From the NCBI GenBank assembly GCA_003485185.1, contig DNAS01000098.1, forward strand, positions 1,357-9,386: 8,030 nucleotides of DNA, read 5' to 3'. The number at the start of each line of letters is the position of its first letter. The first letter of the stretch is position 1. Positions 4,391 to 8,030 of the stretch are shown here, in pieces. Under the pieces are notes generated by a model. It did no database searches. It had not been told where the DNA came from and saw only the letters and a list, made by a program, of their open reading frames with translations. The stretch comes from Phycisphaerales bacterium (GTDB lineage Bacteria > Planctomycetota > Phycisphaerae > SM23-33). The position numbers and the translations under genes were made by a program.

Positions 4391-6208
4391 TCAGCGGCTG
4401 ACGACGAAGATCGCCAGGTCGGCCTTTCGGTTCGGGTCGTCGTAGACCTCGGCGCGGGCCTCGGTGTCCAGGCAGACGCGGCGGTGGACGGTGTATCCCT
4501 GGTCTCGGCAGAAGTCCTCGAAGTCCGCGACGGTCAGGAACCGGATGTTGGGCGAGTTGTACCACTTGTAGTGGAGCACGCCGGGCGATTCGGGCGCCCT
4601 GCCGTCGTGGTAGAGCATGTCGCGCAGCTTGTAGTACCCGAAGTTCGGGAAGCTCACCACGCAGCGCCGCCCGACGCGGACCATGTCGGCCAGCACCCGC
4701 TCGACGTCGCGGACGGCCTGGAGCGTCTGGGAGAGGATCACGCAGTCGAACTGCCCGTCGGCGAACTGCCCGAGCCCCTCGTTGAGGTCGGCCTGCACGA
4801 CGTCCAGGCCGCGCCGCACGCAGGCGAGGATCTTCCGCTCGTCCAGCTCGACGCCCAGCAGCGGGGCGTGGCCGCGGTCCTTCAGCAGCTTCAGCAGCGA
4901 GCCGCTCCCGCAGCCGAGGTCCAGCACGCTCGCCGATTCCGGCAGCAGCTCGACGATCCGCTCGTAGTCCAGGCGCTGCGGATGGAAGATGCTCGTGGGG
5001 CTCTGCGCACCGGCGTCTTCGTCGTCTTTGGCTGCTTCGGCCTTGGCCGCGCCGCGCTCATTGAGGTTCTCCAGGAACGCGCCGATCAGCCGGCCGTAGC
5101 GGTCCAGGTCTTCGGTCAGCAGGAACGCGTCGTGCCCGCAACTGCTGTCGATGTTGCAGTAGCTGACGGGCTTGTTGCCCGCGAGCAGCGCGTGGACCAT
5201 CTGGCGCGACTGGTCGGGGGGGAACAGCCAGTCGCTCGTGAAGCTCAGCACCAGCCAGCGGCAGCGGCTGGCGGCGAAGCTCGCGGCGAGTTTCTCCGGC
5301 GTGTCGCCCAGGTCGAACAGGTCCATCGCCATGGACAGGGCGAGGTAGCTGTTGGCGTCGAACCGCTCGACGAACTTGTCACCCTGGTAGGCCAGGTACG
5401 AGCCGACGGAGAATTTCTTCTCGAACTCGGTGGCCACCTGCCGCGGCTGGAGGCGGTTGGCGCCGAACTTCTGGGCCATCGCCTCGCGCGAGAGGTAGGT
5501 CACGTGCCCGAGCATGCGCGCGATGGCGAGCCCGACGGCCGGGATCGGCCCGCCGTCGTAGTACTGCCCGCCGCGGAAGTTGGCGTCGCGGAGGATGGCG
5601 TTGCGCCCGACGACGTCGAAGGCGAGCGCCTGGCTGGTCAGTCGCGGGCTGGTGGCGACGGCGATCGCGCCGCGGACGGATTCGCTGTGTCGCGTCGCCC
5701 ACCCGAGTGCCTGGTGTCCGCCCATCGACCCGCCGATGACGGCCAGCAGCCGCGAGATGCCCAGGCGCTCCACGAGCAGGCGCTGGACGTTGACGATGTC
5801 GCCGACGGTGATGGTGGGGAAGTCCTGCCCCCAGGGCCGCCCCGTGGCGGGGTTGACCGAGCCGGGCCCGGTGGTCCCCCGGCAGCCGCCCAGCACGTTC
5901 GGGCAGAGGACGAAGTAGCGGTCGGTGTCGATGCACTTTCCGGGCCCGACGGCGATGTCCCACCAGCCCGGCGTGTCGGCGGGGTTGTGGGCGGCCACGT
6001 GCGAGTCGCCGCTGAGCGCGTGGCAGATGAGCACCGCGTTGCTGCGGTCGGCGTTGAGTTTGCCGTAGGTCTCGTAGACCACCGTCACGGACGGCAGCTC
6101 GCCGCTGCGTTCCAGCGCCAGCGGCTCATCGAACACCGCCGTCTGCGCGTGCGTCAGGGGCACGGCCGCCCGGGCGCTGTCGCTGCTGAGGAACAGGTCG
6201 TCGCTCAT
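4391..6208 (-). CDS. metXW: Fused homoserine O-acyltransferase MetX / MetW
   Basis: This 605-residue protein joins two methionine enzymes. Residues 1 to about 382 are a MetX alpha/beta-hydrolase, which transfers an acyl group (usually acetyl) from acyl-CoA to homoserine. It shows HALSGDSH (63-70), the nucleophile elbow GGSMGG with Ser161, Asp326 in TSDWLFPP, and His359 in GHDAF. A charged Ala/Glu/Asp-rich linker (about 383-407) leads to MetW (about 408-605), a SAM-methyltransferase-fold protein with motif I VLDLGCGSGSLL (428-439), SQTLQAV (493-499), SFPNFG (519-524) and YNSPNIRF (550-557). MetW is normally a separate protein that assists MetX. ATG at 6208 has AAGGA 7 bases upstream; the frame open to 6703 runs antiparallel through metY and is rejected. 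The gene lies 26 bases after metY in the same operon. Acetyl- versus succinyl-CoA use cannot be settled by eye. Confidence 0.95.
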   Translation of the reverse strand: MSDDLFLSSDSARAAVPLTHAQTAVFDEPLALERSGELPSVTVVYETYGKLNADRSNAVLICHALSGDSHVAAHNPADTPGWWDIAVGPGKCIDTDRYFVLCPNVLGGCRGTTGPGSVNPATGRPWGQDFPTITVGDIVNVQRLLVERLGISRLLAVIGGSMGGHQALGWATRHSESVRGAIAVATSPRLTSQALAFDVVGRNAILRDANFRGGQYYDGGPIPAVGLAIARMLGHVTYLSREAMAQKFGANRLQPRQVATEFEKKFSVGSYLAYQGDKFVERFDANSYLALSMAMDLFDLGDTPEKLAASFAASRCRWLVLSFTSDWLFPPDQSRQMVHALLAGNKPVSYCNIDSSCGHDAFLLTEDLDRYGRLIGAFLENLNERGAAKAEAAKDDEDAGAQSPTSIFHPQRLDYERIVELLPESASVLDLGCGSGSLLKLLKDRGHAPLLGVELDERKILACVRRGLDVVQADLNEGLGQFADGQFDCVILSQTLQAVRDVERVLADMVRVGRRCVVSFPNFGYYKLRDMLYHDGRAPESPGVLHYKWYNSPNIRFLTVADFEDFCRDQGYTVHRRVCLDTEARAEVYDDPNRKADLAIFVVSR

Positions 6209-6224
6209 GAACGCATCCTTCCGA

Positions 6225-6250
6225 TTTTCCGCTTTCAGTTTTCCGCTTTC
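6225..6250. repeat. 12-bp direct repeat at the metY stop codon
   Basis: TTTTCCGCTTTC occurs at 6225-6236 and again at 6239-6250 (period 14). One copy encodes the last codons of metY and the other fills most of the 26-base gap to metXW. This looks like a local duplication at the gene junction. It does not disturb the metXW ribosome-binding site. Confidence 0.6.
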
Positions 6251-7542
6251 CGCAGCGCCTGGTCGAGGTCGGCCTGGATGTCGCGCACGTCCTCGATGCC
6301 GACGCAGAGCCGGATGAACTCCGGCGAGACGCCGGCCGCCCGCTGCTCGGACTCGCTGAGCTGCTGGTGCGTCGTGCTGGCCGGGTGGATGACGAGCGTC
6401 TTGGCGTCGCCGATGTTGGCCAGGTGGCTGCACAGGCGGACGGCGTTGATGAACTTCTCTCCGGCGGCCTTTCCGCCCTTGATGCCGAACCCGAGGATCG
6501 CGCCCGGGCCTTCGGGCATGTACCGCTTGGCCAGCGCGTGGTGCGGGTGGCCCTTCAGCCCGGGGTAGTTCACCCACTCGACGCGCGGGTGCGCGCCCAG
6601 CCACTCGGCGACGGCGCGGGCGTTTTCCACGTGCCGCGGCATGCGGAGGTGGAGCGTCTCGATGCCCAGCAGGAAGCACCACGCGGCGAACGGGCTCATG
6701 CACGCGCCGGTGTCGCGCAGCCAGTGCGTCCGCACGTGCACGGCGAAGGCGATCGGACCGACCGGTTTGAGCGCCTCGGTGAAGACCACGCCGTGGTAGG
6801 CGGGGTCGGGCTTGGCGAACTGGGGCCAGCGGTCGGCGTCGGCCGCCCAGTCGAACGTCCCGCCGTCGACCAGCGCCCCGCCGACGTGCACGCCGTGCCC
6901 GCCGAGGTACTTGGTCGTCGAATAGACCACGATGTCCGCGCCGTGCTCGATGGGGCGCAGCAGGGCGGGCGTGCAGACGGTGTTGTCCACGATCAGCGGA
7001 ACGCCCGCGTCGTGGGCGACGGCCGCGATCTTCGCGAAGTCCGGAATGTTGTTGCTCGGGTTGCCGATCGACTCGATGTAGACGCAGCGCGTGTCGGCGT
7101 CGATGAGCTTCGCGGCCGCGGCGGGATCGTCCGCGTCGAAGAAGCGCGTCTCGATGCCCAGCTTCGGCAGGGTCTGGGTGAACAGCGTGACTGTCCCGCC
7201 GTAGAGCGTCTTGGCGGACACGATGTTCTGCCCCTGGCCGGCCAGCGTGCAGACGGTGGCGGTGATGGCGGCCATCCCGCTCGAAAACGCCAGCGCCGCC
7301 GCGCCGCCGTCCATCGCCGCCAGGCGTTTCTCCAACACGTCGCAGGTGGGGTTCATCAGGCGCGAGTAGATGTTGCCGAACTGTTTGAGGGCGAACAGGT
7401 CGGCCGCGTGTGCGGTGCTCTCGAAGTTGTAGGCCACCGTCGCGTAGATCGGCACGGCCCGCGAATGCGTCGTCGGGTCGTCCTGCTGCCCCGCGTGCAG
7501 CGCCAGTGTGCCCAGGTGCAACTTGTCGCCTCGATCGGTCAT
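6235..7542 (-). CDS. metY: O-acetylhomoserine sulfhydrylase (homocysteine synthase) MetY
   Basis: A 435-residue cytoplasmic PLP enzyme of the Cys/Met metabolism family, of normal MetY length. It makes homocysteine from O-acylhomoserine and sulfide. Visible features are Tyr59 and Arg61 in IYSRLMNPT (phosphate/active site), the PLP-contact segment SSGMAA (87-92), Asp186 in IVDNT (pyridine nitrogen contact), the Schiff-base Lys211 in YSTTKYLGGHG, and the C-terminal VIHPASTTHQQL (384-395) with the substrate-carboxylate region. The HLGTLALHAGQ start and long C-terminal part favour MetY over MetB or MetC. ATG at 7542 is supported by AAGGAG 6 bases upstream; the longer frame to 7809 would translate the riboswitch. 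It is the first gene of the operon, under the SAM riboswitch, and supplies the step directly after MetX. Confidence 0.96.
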   Translation of the reverse strand: MTDRGDKLHLGTLALHAGQQDDPTTHSRAVPIYATVAYNFESTAHAADLFALKQFGNIYSRLMNPTCDVLEKRLAAMDGGAAALAFSSGMAAITATVCTLAGQGQNIVSAKTLYGGTVTLFTQTLPKLGIETRFFDADDPAAAAKLIDADTRCVYIESIGNPSNNIPDFAKIAAVAHDAGVPLIVDNTVCTPALLRPIEHGADIVVYSTTKYLGGHGVHVGGALVDGGTFDWAADADRWPQFAKPDPAYHGVVFTEALKPVGPIAFAVHVRTHWLRDTGACMSPFAAWCFLLGIETLHLRMPRHVENARAVAEWLGAHPRVEWVNYPGLKGHPHHALAKRYMPEGPGAILGFGIKGGKAAGEKFINAVRLCSHLANIGDAKTLVIHPASTTHQQLSESEQRAAGVSPEFIRLCVGIEDVRDIQADLDQALRKAEN

Positions 7543-7570
7543 GTGCTTCTCCTTCGCCGACGCGAAAAGC

Positions 7571-7583
7571 GAATCCTGGATTC
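7571..7583 (-). other. Small hairpin in the metY leader near the ribosome-binding site
   Basis: GAATCC and GGATTC pair around a single base just upstream of the metY ribosome-binding region. The next bases on the - strand, GCTTTTCGCG, are T-rich but not a clean T-run. It may affect translation initiation or be a remnant; the evidence is the palindrome only. Confidence 0.35.
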
Positions 7584-7628
7584 GACGGGAGAAGGTGGGC
7601 AGGCAGCCGCGAGAGGATGCGTTTCTAC

Positions 7629-7653
7629 AAAAACGCCTCTCGCAGGGAGAGGC
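7629..7653 (-). terminator. Intrinsic terminator of the SAM riboswitch
   Basis: On the - strand GCCTCTC (7647-7653) and GAGAGGC (7635-7641) form a perfect 7-bp stem with loop CCTGC, followed by G then TTTTT (7629-7633). It lies 33 bases after the aptamer's closing helix and 86 bases before the metY start codon. This is the standard place for an S-box expression platform. SAM binding should favour this terminator and reduce transcription of metY-metXW. Confidence 0.88.
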
Positions 7654-7686
7654 TTTCGATTGCCCGGCGCTTTCGCGTCGCGGGCC

Positions 7687-7800
7687 GCATCGATCCCTTG
7701 CGGGCTGACTGCGGCACCTTATCCCAGTCGCGGATCGCTCCGCCGTCGGAACAGGTTGCCGTGCGGTCGTCGGGTCAGTGCCCTCGCGCACTCTTGATGC
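7687..7800 (-). ncRNA. SAM-I-type (S-box) riboswitch aptamer
   Basis: The - strand RNA has the S-box landmarks in order. The P1 5' strand GCAUC is followed by AAGAG, then a P2 arm UGCG...CGCA enclosing GAGGG and CUGACCC, then the near-invariant CGGCAACC. A P3 arm follows with an inner hairpin GCGGA/UCCGC and AAGGUGCC on its 3' side. CCC-GCAA-GGG forms P4, and the P1 3' strand GAUGC closes the aptamer. CUGAC in the P2 region can pair with GUCAG after P3, consistent with the family pseudoknot. A terminator follows and metY/metXW are downstream, the expected targets for SAM feedback. The exact subclass (SAM-I versus the SAM-I/IV variant) would need a covariance-model search. Confidence 0.9.
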
Positions 7801-7808
7801 CGGAAACA

Positions 7809-7838
7809 AACATACCGCCCGAGGGGCCAGTCCGTCAA
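7809..7838 (-). promoter_or_regulatory. Predicted promoter of the methionine operon
   Basis: TTGACG (-35, 7833-7838) and TATGTT (-10, 7809-7814) on the - strand are 18 bases apart. The implied start near 7802 falls within a few bases of the riboswitch P1 helix (7800), so the aptamer would be the 5' end of the transcript. This independent spacing agreement supports both calls. Confidence 0.72.
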
Positions 7839-7921
7839 GAGGAAAAATCGCGCCGCGGGAAATTAGAGCCTATCCTGATAACTTCAAGGGCCGCGACGGG
7901 CCGGATTTTGACGCAGGCCAA

Positions 7922-7973
7922 GGCGCAAGGGCGACGACATATCTTTGATGATATGTCGAGCCCGAGCAACGCC
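7922..7973. repeat. Structured hairpin, probable dispersed intergenic repeat
   Basis: CGACATATC (7935-7943) and GATATGTCG (7950-7958) form a perfect 9-bp stem with loop TTTGAT. The helix continues after small bulges with GGGC/GCCC (7929-7932, 7960-7963) and GGCG/CGCC (7922-7925, 7970-7973). Further right, AGACGG (7987-7992) and CCGTCT (8023-8028) are also inverted copies. No open reading frame of note occupies 7839-8030, and the element may continue beyond the window. The layered helix is typical of palindromic intergenic repeats; the family is not identified. Confidence 0.55.
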
Positions 7974-8030
7974 GACATGCGGCAAAAGACGGTCCATCCC
8001 AAAGGATTGCGACAAAAACCGCCCGTCTGC

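Noticed and set aside
4092..4565. A 157-codon - strand frame overlapping the metXW 3' end and spacer
   Set aside because: It is out of frame with metXW, Arg/Pro-rich and without motifs; its tail runs through the intergenic repeat.
4358..6568. A 736-codon open frame on the + strand opposite metXW
   Set aside because: It is antisense to a gene with full catalytic motifs, has no recognisable domain, and its Val/Ala/Arg/Gly-rich composition is what a high-GC antisense frame gives.
6209..6703. Upstream extension of the metXW frame
   Set aside because: It overlaps metY on the same strand in another frame and adds Arg/Pro-rich residues absent from MetX; ATG 6208 has a proper ribosome-binding site.
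6367..7797. A 476-codon open frame on the + strand opposite metY and the riboswitch
   Set aside because: It is antisense to metY and extends across the riboswitch and terminator; no family motifs and a low-complexity Arg/Val/Gly-rich translation.
7543..7809. Upstream extension of the metY frame
   Set aside because: It would translate through the SAM aptamer and terminator. The MetY family starts around the HLGTLALHAGQ segment, and AAGGAG sits before ATG 7542.

Overview
The window looks like a high-GC bacterial chromosome segment, most likely from a planctomycete of the Phycisphaerae type. This is an inference. It rests on a pseudopilin-like protein with a type IV prepilin leader and a C-terminal H-X9-DG motif (typical of Planctomycetes/Lentisphaerae/Verrucomicrobia), a DtxR-type regulator coupled to a HemP-like peptide, and several palindromic intergenic repeats. 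No rRNA, tRNA, CRISPR array, transposase or phage gene is visible.

Layout. (1) 1-1599, + strand: the 3' part of an ABC-F ATPase gene that enters from the left edge. (2) 1600-2271: non-coding and repeat-rich, with a 28-bp-arm hairpin element and the first copy of a composite dispersed repeat. (3) 2272-4020, - strand: a likely transcription unit reading dtxR-like regulator, then hemP-like small protein (ATGA overlap), then a pseudopilin-like protein. Its promoter region carries an imperfect inverted repeat spanning both the -35 and -10 boxes, which suggests iron- or manganese-responsive autoregulation. (4) 4075-4390: non-coding, with the second copy of the composite repeat and a perfect 10-bp palindrome just after the metXW stop codon. 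(5) 4391-7838, - strand: a methionine operon. A sigma-70-like promoter starts transcription at a SAM-I-type riboswitch, followed by an intrinsic terminator, then metY, then a metX-metW gene fusion. (6) 7839-8030: non-coding, with another structured hairpin of repeat type.

How the genes work together. The methionine operon makes homocysteine by direct sulfhydrylation. MetX acylates homoserine, MetW (here fused to MetX) supports that step, and MetY swaps the acyl group for sulfide. S-adenosylmethionine bound to the leader RNA should favour the terminator and shut the operon off. The dtxR-hemP unit is a separate metal/haem homeostasis module. The points most worth a second look are the metX-metW fusion under a SAM riboswitch, the DtxR-like protein with a seven-cysteine tail and a changed metal-site residue, and the composite intergenic repeats that seem to carry a nested hairpin insertion.
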